Assembly: GCA_937927725.1 (NCBI GenBank)
Contig: CALBSE010000023.1
Location: 1-64,000 of the forward strand
Length of the DNA stretch: 64,000 nt
Origin: an uncultured Actinomycetes bacterium
GTDB lineage: Bacteria > Actinomycetota > Acidimicrobiia > Acidimicrobiales > Acidimicrobilacustridaceae
Reading direction: 5' to 3'
Made by a program: the position numbers and the translations under genes. The notes under the pieces were generated by a model. The model did not search any database and had not been told where the DNA came from. It saw only the letters and a list, made by a program, of their open reading frames with translations. Positions 51,802 through 59,817 of this stretch are shown piece by piece; the stretch's first letter is position 1, and every line of letters starts with the position of its first letter.

Positions 51802-53001
51802 GTGATCCGTAAACCCGTTCTCGCTCTTCTGACTGCCCTCACAGTTCTCCTGGGCGGCCTCATACTGTCGACACCAGCGGGCGCCGTCATCGATAGCGCA
51901 ACCATCGTCCCTAGCCCCAACCCCGGCACAGGAAATCCAAATCAGGACACGCTGTACTCGGTGTCATGCGTGACCTCCTCGTGGTGCATTGCAGTCGGCG
52001 ACAACAACAACGGTGTTTCAACCGAGACAATGATGTTGATGTGGGATGGCAGCACTTGGACTCCTACAACCGGCAACGAACAGAGCCGTCAGTTTCTGTT
52101 TTCGGTGTCGTGCGTGACTACATCGTCATGCATCGCCGTTGGCACGAAGAACTATCCGGCACACGTGTTGGCCTTGAGTTGGGACGGCGCCACCTGGTCG
52201 GATGTCAGCAGTTCCGACACCGGGGTGCTGACTTCGGTGTCCTGTTTGACCACAACATCGTGTTGGGCGGTCGGCTACAACAAAAATGGATCTGTGGATC
52301 AGACATTCATTCTGCAGTGGGATGGCAGTTCGTGGTCCCAAAGCGTAAGCCCCAACGTCGGCGCCGATAGCAATTACCTGAACTCGGTGTCGTGCGTAAG
52401 CGCAACCTCCTGTATCGCCGTTGGCTACCTCTACAACGGCGGCGCCCATCAAACGTTGACGATGACGTGGGATGGCACGACTTGGGCCGTTGCCAACAGC
52501 CCCAACCCGGGCTCAGGCTTCATGGGCAACACGCTGGCATCAGTTTCGTGTGTGAACGCCTCATCGTGTGTTGCCGTCGGCGCATACAAAACTGGTTCTG
52601 TGAGTCAGACCTTGATCTTGAATTGGGACGGCAGTGCCTGGACCCAAATCGCAAGCCCTAACCATGGGGCGAATAGCAGCGATCTCGATTCCGTAAGTTG
52701 CGTGAGCGCATCAGTATGTGTTGCCGTCGGCAAGTACAACAACGATGCGCATAGAAACCAAAGCTTCGTTCTGGATTGGGACGGCAGTACTTGGACCGAA
52801 GTAAGTAGCCCGAGCACCCAGGCCACCTATCTGACCTCCGTCTCTTGCGCGGATGCCACATCGTGTTTCGCGGTCGGGCATTGGGATGGCCCGCCCCTCG
52901 GTTCGATTAATCAGACGTTCACGATGCTGCTCGCCGGCCAAGAATCCGCCACAACGACAACCGTTTCCGCAGATCCTGTCGCTCCAGCGTTTACCGGCTG
53001 A
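51802..53001 (+). CDS. Secreted seven-repeat protein with paired cysteines
   Basis: 399 residues from GTG 51802, which has AGGAG seven bases upstream; the ATG 13 codons earlier lacks one. A signal peptide (KPVLALLTALTVLLGGLILS, cleaved near AGA) is followed by seven ~50-residue repeats: SVSCVSATSCIAVGY, a variable loop, QTLIL-WDGSTW and SPN. Each repeat carries the SVSC...xC cysteine pair. Repeats resemble beta-propeller blades and likely form a closed disk. The protein stops right after a Thr/Ala linker ending APAFTG with no sorting helix. Surface or extracellular; function unknown. Confidence 0.85.
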   Translation: MIRKPVLALLTALTVLLGGLILSTPAGAVIDSATIVPSPNPGTGNPNQDTLYSVSCVTSSWCIAVGDNNNGVSTETMMLMWDGSTWTPTTGNEQSRQFLFSVSCVTTSSCIAVGTKNYPAHVLALSWDGATWSDVSSSDTGVLTSVSCLTTTSCWAVGYNKNGSVDQTFILQWDGSSWSQSVSPNVGADSNYLNSVSCVSATSCIAVGYLYNGGAHQTLTMTWDGTTWAVANSPNPGSGFMGNTLASVSCVNASSCVAVGAYKTGSVSQTLILNWDGSAWTQIASPNHGANSSDLDSVSCVSASVCVAVGKYNNDAHRNQSFVLDWDGSTWTEVSSPSTQATYLTSVSCADATSCFAVGHWDGPPLGSINQTFTMLLAGQESATTTTVSADPVAPAFTG

Positions 53002-53051
53002 GGATCTTTCGTTTCAAACCTCTGAACCAGATGTCGTCGCAATCGTGCGGC

Positions 53052-53843
53052 TCAGGCTGTCTCCATCTGCATTTCGTCCTCTGAGTCGACTTCACTTGAC
53101 GCAGAGCCACGCGAAAGCACGACAAGAACGGCAACGATGAGCAATGACCCCACCGCTCCGGCCGGTCCCCAGACTGCGACTGAGGCGATCGCAGCAACCA
53201 TCGTCTGAACGGCAATCGTGGCGGATTTGACGGGTTCAGCCCATGACGCGAACCGCCGATGGAACGATCGCAGTTGTGCCGGTGTGGTCACTCTCGCTGT
53301 GAGCAAAATCGCAAGTCCGCGGATGAATCCGAAGAATGCCCCGACTACAACGGCGACCAGTGGCGATGCTGTCAGCGCCGCCATAACGATCGTCAGATAC
53401 ACCGCTGCCGTCATGATGTACGTGGCCAGACCAACGCCGATCTGCCAACCGAAACCCGCTCCGTAGACCCAACTCCGAAAACTGTCGAGCCACAATTCAT
53501 TGACCTGACGGGTGTGGCCAGGAATTCGAAAACCAAGGATCCGCAGGTCTGACGATGCCGCAACCAGCGCAAGCAACGCGCAGAGGCCCATCGCCGCCGT
53601 CACAGAAAGACCAACGAGATGGACAAGAAGCGCAATCACTGCAGCGCCTGCGCCGAGTGTGACGCCGCCGAGGAAAGCTCCGGCAATGAACCACATACTC
53701 GTTACGGCGTAGCTTCGGCCGCGACCACGTTCGGTTAACGGTGTAATCGTCGACAACATCGAGAGCCCACAAGGCGACCACGTTGATCGCACCGCTGCGG
53801 CGAATGCCACGACGAATGCAAGAATGACGAGTAGTTGGTTCAT
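53052..53843 (-). CDS. MauF/CcdA-like membrane redox protein
   Basis: 263 residues with 6-7 helices and an N-terminal motif STWSPCGLSMLSTITPL resembling the Cys-bearing first helix of DsbD/CcdA/MauF (one visible Cys; the usual second helix Cys is LCALLALVAAS). These proteins carry reducing equivalents from cytoplasmic thioredoxin to exported proteins. Start has GGAG upstream. It is the last gene of the mauE/A/D-like operon, 47 bases after the unknown gene, and MauF is also the membrane protein of known mau clusters. Confidence 0.8.
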   Translation of the reverse strand: MNQLLVILAFVVAFAAAVRSTWSPCGLSMLSTITPLTERGRGRSYAVTSMWFIAGAFLGGVTLGAGAAVIALLVHLVGLSVTAAMGLCALLALVAASSDLRILGFRIPGHTRQVNELWLDSFRSWVYGAGFGWQIGVGLATYIMTAAVYLTIVMAALTASPLVAVVVGAFFGFIRGLAILLTARVTTPAQLRSFHRRFASWAEPVKSATIAVQTMVAAIASVAVWGPAGAVGSLLIVAVLVVLSRGSASSEVDSEDEMQMETA

Positions 53844-53890
53844 GCGATAACTCCGTTTTGAGCGAACTTCAGGGAGCGAGAACGCGGTTC

Positions 53891-54379
53891 TCAGGTGATG
53901 GAAATTCCTTGGATCGTTTGATTAATGATCGGCACCGTTCGGAATCGTTGAAGGTACGAACCAACAACGACATAGAGGCAGAACGGTCGGCCCTTCTCGG
54001 TGAAAAACTTTTGGCACCCACCTTGACCTTCGATCACGCGTTGCAGCGACTGCTTCCCAAAATCATTCGCTTTGATCGTCGGGAGTCCTTGGCTGGCGAA
54101 CAGGGCCGTTCCCACGCTTTCGGGACCGTATTCGCACAAGGCCACGAAGATGTCTGCCGAGGTCATGATCTCTACTGCTCCAGCACCGAAGTCCGATACC
54201 TGAATCGGCAGAGCGAAATTCGCCACATGCGCAACGGAATAGGTGACAGAGGCATTTCGGGGATCGTTTGAACTGCGACCGGATGGGGTCAGCGACTGAC
54301 CGGGAGCATTGTTCTGAAAACGAGCCTCCCAGCCGGCAAGCAAGTCAACCCGAATACCCGCTTGGGCGACTGCTGTCAT
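53891..54379 (-). CDS. Conserved actinobacterial protein of unknown function in the mau-like operon
   Basis: 162 residues, no signal peptide and no membrane helix. N-terminal VDLLAGWEARFQ; the middle has HVANFALPIQVSDFGAGAVE and IFVALCEYGPESVGTALF; the end reads FFTEKGRPFCLYVVVGSYLQ. I recall actinobacterial proteins with this string of motifs (GWEGR, HLANFPLP, SGAVE, FALVEY, RPFCLYVVLG) next to mau-like genes, but no function. The ATG overlaps the thioredoxin-like gene stop (TAATG), so it is obligatorily tied to the operon. Confidence 0.8.
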   Translation of the reverse strand: MTAVAQAGIRVDLLAGWEARFQNNAPGQSLTPSGRSSNDPRNASVTYSVAHVANFALPIQVSDFGAGAVEIMTSADIFVALCEYGPESVGTALFASQGLPTIKANDFGKQSLQRVIEGQGGCQKFFTEKGRPFCLYVVVGSYLQRFRTVPIINQTIQGISIT

Positions 54380-55164
54380 TACGGCTCCACAAATGGCTGT
54401 TGATACAAACGCGGATCCCCTGGATTGATCCCGGCGGCTCTGAGTTCATCATCAATCCGCTGAGCTCGAGCTTCACCGTTACGGCGAGCCGATTGCGATG
54501 CTGACCCTGACGTGAGCTTGCGTCCGCGTTCGGCAGCAAGACCTATGTCCGCCATTGCTTGTCCCATCAAGTTTCGGACCTGGTCCCAACTCGTGGCCGC
54601 ACCTTCACCAACGATCCGGTTTGATTCACCATCCACCATGATGAAATACGGAGCGACCGGGACTTGGTAGTTGATCCATGCTTCCGTTGAAAGCACTGTT
54701 TGGATCACACGCGGAGACAAATTACGAATTGCTGATTCACTTTCGGCTTCAAGACCCTTTGTGACGATCACCAGTCGAGCTCCGCCTGGAACATCAAGGC
54801 GTTCTGAATCAAATTCTTTCCAAAAATCTCGGCAAGTGAGACACGAGCTTGAAAGAAACGCAAGCAAGGTGAGTCGATTCGTGCTCTCGACTGCGACGGA
54901 AAGGACTTCGCCAAAACTGTCAAGTCCCACGAGGTCGAATGCCTCGGTGTCACTCGACCGCGGCTGCGGAACACCTGGTCGGATGCCGGGCTGACCGGAG
55001 TGACTCTGATGACGCGACGGCGGGCCGTCGTCGTGATTCGGATCAAGATTTACCCCAAGGTCGTGCAGACCCCTGAGGACTTCGGCATGGCTGCGAAGGA
55101 GCCCTGCAACGAGAAGACCCAGAAAAAGTACGGCGACAGCGAGGAGCGCAACGATCGCTTCCAT
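54379..55164 (-). CDS. MauD-like membrane-anchored thioredoxin-fold protein
   Basis: 261 residues from ATG 55164 (a TTG two codons earlier is possible). One N-terminal membrane helix (about 3-22), a His/Pro-rich linker (40-75), then a thioredoxin-like domain with LLAFLSSSCLTCRDFWKEF: CxxC at Cys108/Cys111. MauD of methylamine dehydrogenase clusters has this architecture and is needed for light-chain disulfide formation. A Gln/Arg-rich C-terminus ends the protein. Just downstream of the Cys-rich light-chain-like gene. Confidence 0.87.
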   Translation of the reverse strand: MEAIVALLAVAVLFLGLLVAGLLRSHAEVLRGLHDLGVNLDPNHDDGPPSRHQSHSGQPGIRPGVPQPRSSDTEAFDLVGLDSFGEVLSVAVESTNRLTLLAFLSSSCLTCRDFWKEFDSERLDVPGGARLVIVTKGLEAESESAIRNLSPRVIQTVLSTEAWINYQVPVAPYFIMVDGESNRIVGEGAATSWDQVRNLMGQAMADIGLAAERGRKLTSGSASQSARRNGEARAQRIDDELRAAGINPGDPRLYQQPFVEP

Positions 55165-55170
55165 TAGCAA

Positions 55171-56013
55171 TCACCCGGCATCTGGGATGCACGCAAGGAA
55201 GTTCGGGTCACAGACCCATACGGGTGATCCGCCAACCGTTTCAACTTTTGCACCTGCCGGTGGCTTCAAAATAACTCCACCAGTGAGGCCAAGTACGTAC
55301 TTAATGTCGGCGACTCGTGCTTCGTTGGGTACATGCCAGCGCCATCCAAGACCGGGTGCAACGAGATACACCTTTGGATCACCCGCTCCACGCATCAAGA
55401 ATCGATCAGCCACGTCTTCATCATCTCCCGTCGGAATTTTGGTTGTTCGGTGCAAGCAGACTGCATCGTGAAATGCAGTCCGGTTATCAGTGAGTTCGGC
55501 GGTCGTACATGTCGGATCAAAAACCCATGGAGCAGTACAGGTGACAACCCTGCACATGATCGCTCCAACTGTCGGAAGTTCCTGGTGGCACTGTCCGTAA
55601 CGGAAATTCGTGCAGCAGGCCGCACGGTTATTGCAGTCGCCATTGGCGCAGTCGCAAGAACACGGGTTGGCCCCCGGAGCAACGTTGCAGTCGATGTAAT
55701 AGCGGGGTCCGCCGCAATAATTTGAGCCGTCGGCTTTCCACCAACCTGCCGCCAGTGTTCCCGGAGGACAGGTATTGGCCCCGGTGATCGTGCAGCAAAA
55801 TTCGGTCCAGCCATCACAGCACATTGATCCGCAATCGCAATTGCGTCCGCGACAGTTGCACGTCGCTGCGTAGGCCGAGACCGGTTTGAGAATGAAATCG
55901 ACAGGGTTCACGGCAATGGCCGAGCCAACAATTGCGGTTCGAGCGAGGAATCCCCGTCGAGTCGTGGCCTTTTCAAGAATTTTTGTCGTCGTATCAACGA
56001 GCCAAGCGCTCAT
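55171..56013 (-). CDS. Tat-exported, Cys-rich methylamine dehydrogenase light-chain-like protein
   Basis: 280 residues from ATG 56013 (ATGA overlap with the mauE-like gene). A twin-arginine signal ATTRRGFLARTAIVGSAIAV (Arg19-Arg20) is followed by a core with 24 cysteines. CNCRGRNCDCGSMCCDG, GANTCPPGTLAAGWWKADGS and DCANGDCNNRAACC parallel MADH light chains (CDCSGG, NCPPGT, SW). Trp91/92 matches the position of TTQ Trp57, but where light chains have IIWC (Trp108) this protein has AIMC (Met153), so TTQ is unlikely to form. A ~90-residue C-terminal domain (VYLVAPGLGWRWHVPNEARV) is extra. Probably exported folded or oxidised by its neighbours. Confidence 0.8.
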   Translation of the reverse strand: MSAWLVDTTTKILEKATTRRGFLARTAIVGSAIAVNPVDFILKPVSAYAATCNCRGRNCDCGSMCCDGWTEFCCTITGANTCPPGTLAAGWWKADGSNYCGGPRYYIDCNVAPGANPCSCDCANGDCNNRAACCTNFRYGQCHQELPTVGAIMCRVVTCTAPWVFDPTCTTAELTDNRTAFHDAVCLHRTTKIPTGDDEDVADRFLMRGAGDPKVYLVAPGLGWRWHVPNEARVADIKYVLGLTGGVILKPPAGAKVETVGGSPVWVCDPNFLACIPDAG

Positions 56014-56561
56014 GTCCGACTTCCCCGATGGACGACTCCCGAAAATCGCGGACTCCGACGTGAGGGAAGAACCGTCAGACCAAGAATCACCAAATAGAGA
56101 CACACTGCAAATGTCACGAGGAATGGAATCGCGTGCATTGACTGATTTGCCAACAGTTCAGGAAACGATTTCCCGCCCTTCAGTGCTGAAACCAGAGAGA
56201 CGATTGAGAAAAGAACGTTAGAGACAAGATGCAGCCACGATGGTGGTGTGTCGGTCTTTCCAAAACAACCACATGACTGAATCTGCGTCTTGGCTTTCAT
56301 GGCCGCAACCACCACGATTGCAAAGAGGAAATAGGCCACACCAACCAATGCCATGACGCCAGCAGAACCGGTAAGGGCAGCGCTCACTCCAAGGACGATT
56401 TCAATCAGCCCCATCAGTCGAACCAACCGCATCGACGACGGGAGATGCAGGGCCTGCATTGCACCGACGGTGGGGGCCGGCTCTTTCACCTTGAAAATTC
56501 CGGCGATCGCAAGCAGGGCGCAGCCCAAGGAGGCGAGCGTTGCGATCGAAGCCATAGGCAT
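56010..56561 (-). CDS. MauE-like membrane protein
   Basis: 183 residues with about four helices. The motif SCGCFGKTDTPPSWLHLVSN (Cys97, Cys99) is the MauE/DoxX-like redox signature. MauE is required, with MauD, for the disulfides of MADH light chain. Start ATG 56561; TTG at 56564 and ATG at 56555 are alternatives. First gene of the five-gene minus-strand operon; promoter probably in 56562-56684, where no clear hexamers were seen. Confidence 0.85.
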   Translation of the reverse strand: MPMASIATLASLGCALLAIAGIFKVKEPAPTVGAMQALHLPSSMRLVRLMGLIEIVLGVSAALTGSAGVMALVGVAYFLFAIVVVAAMKAKTQIQSCGCFGKTDTPPSWLHLVSNVLFSIVSLVSALKGGKSFPELLANQSMHAIPFLVTFAVCLYLVILGLTVLPSRRSPRFSGVVHRGSRT

Positions 56562-56684
56562 CAAAGTAGCAAACCCCTAACTCCACAAAAGGCCTTGGAG
56601 CCAAATTCTTGCGGTGCTCAATCGAACGTAAAGCGTGCCGGCATCCCAACGCCCCTCCTCCAAAGTTCAAGGGTCTTCATCACC

Positions 56685-57806
56685 TCAACGACCCACCGCC
56701 GAACGAGCTTCGACTTCCACCTTTTGCGAAGCGGGCACTGCAAGCTGTGCGCCACGCTCGTCCTGCACGCCGATGATTCCCCACGTGTTCGTCCCAAAGT
56801 CAACCCACGGATAGAGACCCATTCCCCCATTGCCGCTTGCGACGACAGTGGCCCCGAACTCGTTGACGACATCTGGCCACGAGCCCAACGCATAACGCGG
56901 GATCTTGGTGATCCCCACAGAATAATCATGCGTTGTGTCGTAGGCCGAGACTTGATTCGAGACAAGTTCGTCAACCGCCTCACGACTCAACACTCGAGCG
57001 CCGTTCACCGTCCCACGATTCAGAATCATCTGGAGAAACGCTCCGTAGTCGTCGACAGTCACCTGCACACCGAACGCGCTATTCGCCATTGCCGGGGCAC
57101 CAGGCCATGACGTGGCGGCCATATGGAGTGGACCCGTAAGGCGCTGGCTCACGATGGACGCAAAGTCCGAACCACCCAACACTTCGACCAGGCGGCCGAC
57201 AACAAGGAAGTCCGAGTTCCCATACGAAAACTTCGAACCCGACGAGAACTGACGCGTCGATGATGCAATCGTTTTGACGCACGCGCTCAGGGACATTCCA
57301 CCGTTCTGGCAATTGTTATCCCGCACACCCGAGGTATGGCTTAAGAGTTGCCGAGCCGTCACTGGTGGCGAGTCATTCGCGAACTCTGGCAACCACTTCG
57401 CAATGTTGTCGTCGAGTCCAATCGCGCCTTGATCGACAAATGTCATGAACGTTGCCGCTGTGAGCCACTTCGTCGACGACGCCACTGACAGCGGTGTCGA
57501 CCCGTTGACCGAACCAATCGACGTCTCGTGAATCACCGAACCATCGGCGCGACCTAGACGGACCATCCCACCAGAAAGCCCCGCAGACCTCACCCGTTCA
57601 GCAAGCAGTGAATCTGTCGAGTCAAACGCGGTGGCGGCGTACATCTTGATGGTACGGGTTGTGGTGGGAACGTCCGCCGACGACTCGGAAACGGAAAGGT
57701 TGGTCTTTTCACCAACATCTGCATTTGAGTTTGAAGCGCAACTCGAGAGGACCAAAAGGGCAACGACTGATAGCCCCGCAGCGAAGCCTCGACGCACCAA
57801 CCTCAC
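56685..57806 (-). CDS. Beta-lactamase-family serine hydrolase (lipoprotein)
   Basis: 373 residues. Lipoprotein signal MRLVRRGFAAGLSVVALLVL with Cys23 lipobox, a Ser/Thr linker, then a class C beta-lactamase/DD-peptidase fold: S110-S-T-K113 (SxxK), Y195-G-N (YxN) and the HTSGVRD stretch. Such lipoproteins are often esterases or penicillin-binding-like enzymes, not resistance factors. The ATG overlaps DUF1003 upstream (ATGA). Confidence 0.85.
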   Translation of the reverse strand: MRLVRRGFAAGLSVVALLVLSSCASNSNADVGEKTNLSVSESSADVPTTTRTIKMYAATAFDSTDSLLAERVRSAGLSGGMVRLGRADGSVIHETSIGSVNGSTPLSVASSTKWLTAATFMTFVDQGAIGLDDNIAKWLPEFANDSPPVTARQLLSHTSGVRDNNCQNGGMSLSACVKTIASSTRQFSSGSKFSYGNSDFLVVGRLVEVLGGSDFASIVSQRLTGPLHMAATSWPGAPAMANSAFGVQVTVDDYGAFLQMILNRGTVNGARVLSREAVDELVSNQVSAYDTTHDYSVGITKIPRYALGSWPDVVNEFGATVVASGNGGMGLYPWVDFGTNTWGIIGVQDERGAQLAVPASQKVEVEARSAVGR

Positions 57807-58345
57807 AAACCTTGCGGAGCGCTTGATCCGTCCGAGGCCTTAAGTGCTTGACGAACGATGTCTTCGACATGCTCATGGTCGATTCCCAACTTCGCGCCGA
57901 TATGAATCGCCCAAATCTCAGCCCGCAGATTGGTTTCGAAATCGAGTTGCGCCCGAACTTCAGAACGAGCGGCCTGACGGTTCTGACTCACCATTACAAA
58001 GGTCGACAGAAAGATCGCTTCCAGACTGACGATCATCGTCAAGAGACCAAACGGAAACGGATCGAACTTGAGTGCCGCTCCGAGCACACCCACATTCAGT
58101 GCAACCCAAATGAAGAACCACACCGAATGCAAGTAAACAAATTTCAGCGAACCAGCGAAGTTCGTGACCTGATCAGCGACCTCATCTTGCTTACGCCGGA
58201 CCGTCTGCCACACCGAGTTCTCGTTGACGACGTGATATTTGCCACCGCCGAACAGAACGCCATCAACGTTTCCGTCGAACGCGTCAATCGCCTGACACGC
58301 CTTACATTCGATCGGGTTATGCGACTCCGCAGTTGAGTCGAGCAT
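57803..58345 (-). CDS. DUF1003 membrane protein
   Basis: 180 residues from ATG 58345, with GGAGG eight bases upstream. An N-terminal CKACQAIDAFDG metal-site-like stretch, two membrane helices (about 70-90 and 100-122) including VYLHSVWFFIWVALN and FDPFPFGLLTMIVSLEAIFL, then the DUF1003 hallmark VMVSQNRQAARSEVRAQLDF. Function unknown; widespread in soil and water bacteria. Followed by the serine hydrolase gene (ATGA). Confidence 0.88.
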   Translation of the reverse strand: MLDSTAESHNPIECKACQAIDAFDGNVDGVLFGGGKYHVVNENSVWQTVRRKQDEVADQVTNFAGSLKFVYLHSVWFFIWVALNVGVLGAALKFDPFPFGLLTMIVSLEAIFLSTFVMVSQNRQAARSEVRAQLDFETNLRAEIWAIHIGAKLGIDHEHVEDIVRQALKASDGSSAPQGL

Positions 58346-58372
58346 CTTGGCCACCTCCGCCGCTTCCCTTTA

Positions 58373-58681
58373 TCAGCCGTGAAGTGGGCCGAAACTGCTG
58401 ACCTCGTACTTCACAACATCAGGAGCACCTGCGAGCAGGTCGCCAACGACGGCGGTGAACGCTGCCATATGCGGAGTCTGAAAGTGACCACCCAGAGCAG
58501 CCTCATCATCCCAATGTTCAGTGATGATGAACGTGTTCGGTTCACGGACATCTTCTGAGAATCGGTAGACCTGGCAACCGGCTTCAGATTCCGACCCTTC
58601 CGACACGGCGATAAACGCAGCGATTGCTTCGTCACGCTTGTCAGCACGGACAGGAAGGGTTCCTCGGATCACGATGGTCAT
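58373..58681 (-). CDS. Antibiotic-biosynthesis-monooxygenase-fold (ABM) protein
   Basis: 102 residues, the usual ABM length: opening VIRGTLPVRADKRDEAIAAF, then GCQVYRFSEDVREPNTFIIT and EHWDDEAALGGHFQTPHM. A ferredoxin-like dimeric fold, often a quinol or aldehyde monooxygenase or a heme-degrading relative; substrate cannot be read. Single gene between DUF1003 and the histidine phosphatase, same strand. Confidence 0.88.
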   Translation of the reverse strand: MTIVIRGTLPVRADKRDEAIAAFIAVSEGSESEAGCQVYRFSEDVREPNTFIITEHWDDEAALGGHFQTPHMAAFTAVVGDLLAGAPDVVKYEVSSFGPLHG

Positions 58682-58717
58682 GAGATGTCCTTTCAGAAGG
58701 AGTTTGCTGCGGCGACG

Positions 58718-59311
58718 CTAGCGGTCAGCCAACCCGGCTGCCCGAAGATGGGCGATCTCGTTAAACCCGTGCATTGCGCGGATACCACCGCCAACCGCAA
58801 TCGATGTGATTGAGGCCGTTGCTACCCACAGTCGCCATGACACAAGCTCGTCGACGCCCAGCGCCCAGCACACTGCCGCCTTGATCGGTGACACGTGCGT
58901 GACCACGACCGTGGTCAGATCGGTTTCGTCGGCGCGGTCCAAGTCGCTCAGCGCCGCCGAGACGCGCTGTCCGAGTTGCCGAAGCGACTCTCCGCCCGGC
59001 GGAGCAAAATCAGCATCGGTTCGCCATGCGTGCCAAGTCTCGGATGCCACCGAGGCAAGCGGCACGCCATCGAAATCGCCGTAGTCGAGTTCAATCCACC
59101 GATCATCGACAATGGGCTCGACACCGAAGGCTTCGGCCGTCTGGCGGGTACGCAACAGCGGGCTGGTGATGACCCGATCAACAGGACCGATCGCGGCAGC
59201 GAGCGCAGCAGCCTGATCCCGTCCGAGGTCGTCAAGAGGCGGATCGATACGGCCGAGCAACAAACCCGAGGCGTTGTGTTCGGTACGACCGTGACGAACG
59301 ATATGGAGCAT
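58718..59311 (-). CDS. Histidine phosphatase (phosphoglycerate-mutase-like)
   Basis: 197 residues of the RHG superfamily: LHIVRHGRTEHNASGLLLGR with the catalytic His9, the second Arg in SPLLRTRQTAEAFG, WIELDYGDFDG, and the C-terminal VVVTHVSPIKA His. Too divergent to name the substrate; sugar-phosphate or cobalamin-like phosphatase are options. Lies 8 bases after the small membrane protein gene. Confidence 0.88.
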   Translation of the reverse strand: MLHIVRHGRTEHNASGLLLGRIDPPLDDLGRDQAAALAAAIGPVDRVITSPLLRTRQTAEAFGVEPIVDDRWIELDYGDFDGVPLASVASETWHAWRTDADFAPPGGESLRQLGQRVSAALSDLDRADETDLTTVVVTHVSPIKAAVCWALGVDELVSWRLWVATASITSIAVGGGIRAMHGFNEIAHLRAAGLADR

Positions 59312-59319
59312 GACGTGGC

Positions 59320-59817
59320 CTAACAGGTAGGAGGTTTCGGAACCGAACGCGAAAGCTGCCCCGTTCGGAAGAAACGCTCGCGGATCTTGGGGTTAGCGAA
59401 ATCAAATGCGCGCCAGGCCCAAACAAGGCAGCCGAGACCGATGAGTTCGAACAACAACGTGATTGCGAGTGGATGACCGAATTCCGGTAATCCCCCGCTT
59501 CCGAAGTCGGCGCCGAAGAACGGCCACCAGAAAACTTTTGGTCGTGCCCAGATGCCATCGAGCACGAGGTGCATCATCATGCCGATCGGAATACCGATCC
59601 AACGCCGACGCACCAACCGTCGCTTCTGTGTGGCCAACATCAAGATGCCGAGGAGTGCCACCGGCGCGAGCAACGCGTGAAGGACGCGTGGTCCTCCGAG
59701 AAACACCTCACCTACCGGCAGAACCGCGCCGAGCATCACGAGTCGGTAGTCAAGCGCGGGGCTTCGGAACACCCACCACACGAAGACGAAACTGACCCCG
59801 GCGAACCAGAGGATCAT
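59320..59817 (-). CDS. Membrane protein, YdjM-like metal-dependent hydrolase family
   Basis: 165 residues with about four helices and conserved polar positions inside the membrane: HALLAPVALLGILML and IGMMMHLVLDGIWARPKVFW (HxxxD). Resembles inner-membrane metal-dependent hydrolases of the YdjM type. Its ATG overlaps the zinc-ribbon gene (ATGA). Confidence 0.72.
   Translation of the reverse strand: MILWFAGVSFVFVWWVFRSPALDYRLVMLGAVLPVGEVFLGGPRVLHALLAPVALLGILMLATQKRRLVRRRWIGIPIGMMMHLVLDGIWARPKVFWWPFFGADFGSGGLPEFGHPLAITLLFELIGLGCLVWAWRAFDFANPKIRERFFRTGQLSRSVPKPPTC

Noticed and set aside
53002..53051. Sortase-type C-terminal helix after APAFTG of the repeat protein
   Set aside because: No hydrophobic stretch or basic tail exists in any frame after the stop, so a simple frameshift does not restore one.
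55171..56103. Thirty extra N-terminal residues on the light-chain-like protein
   Set aside because: They would overlap the mauE-like gene by 94 bases and put the Tat motif too far from the N-terminus; ATG 56013 makes an ATGA overlap.
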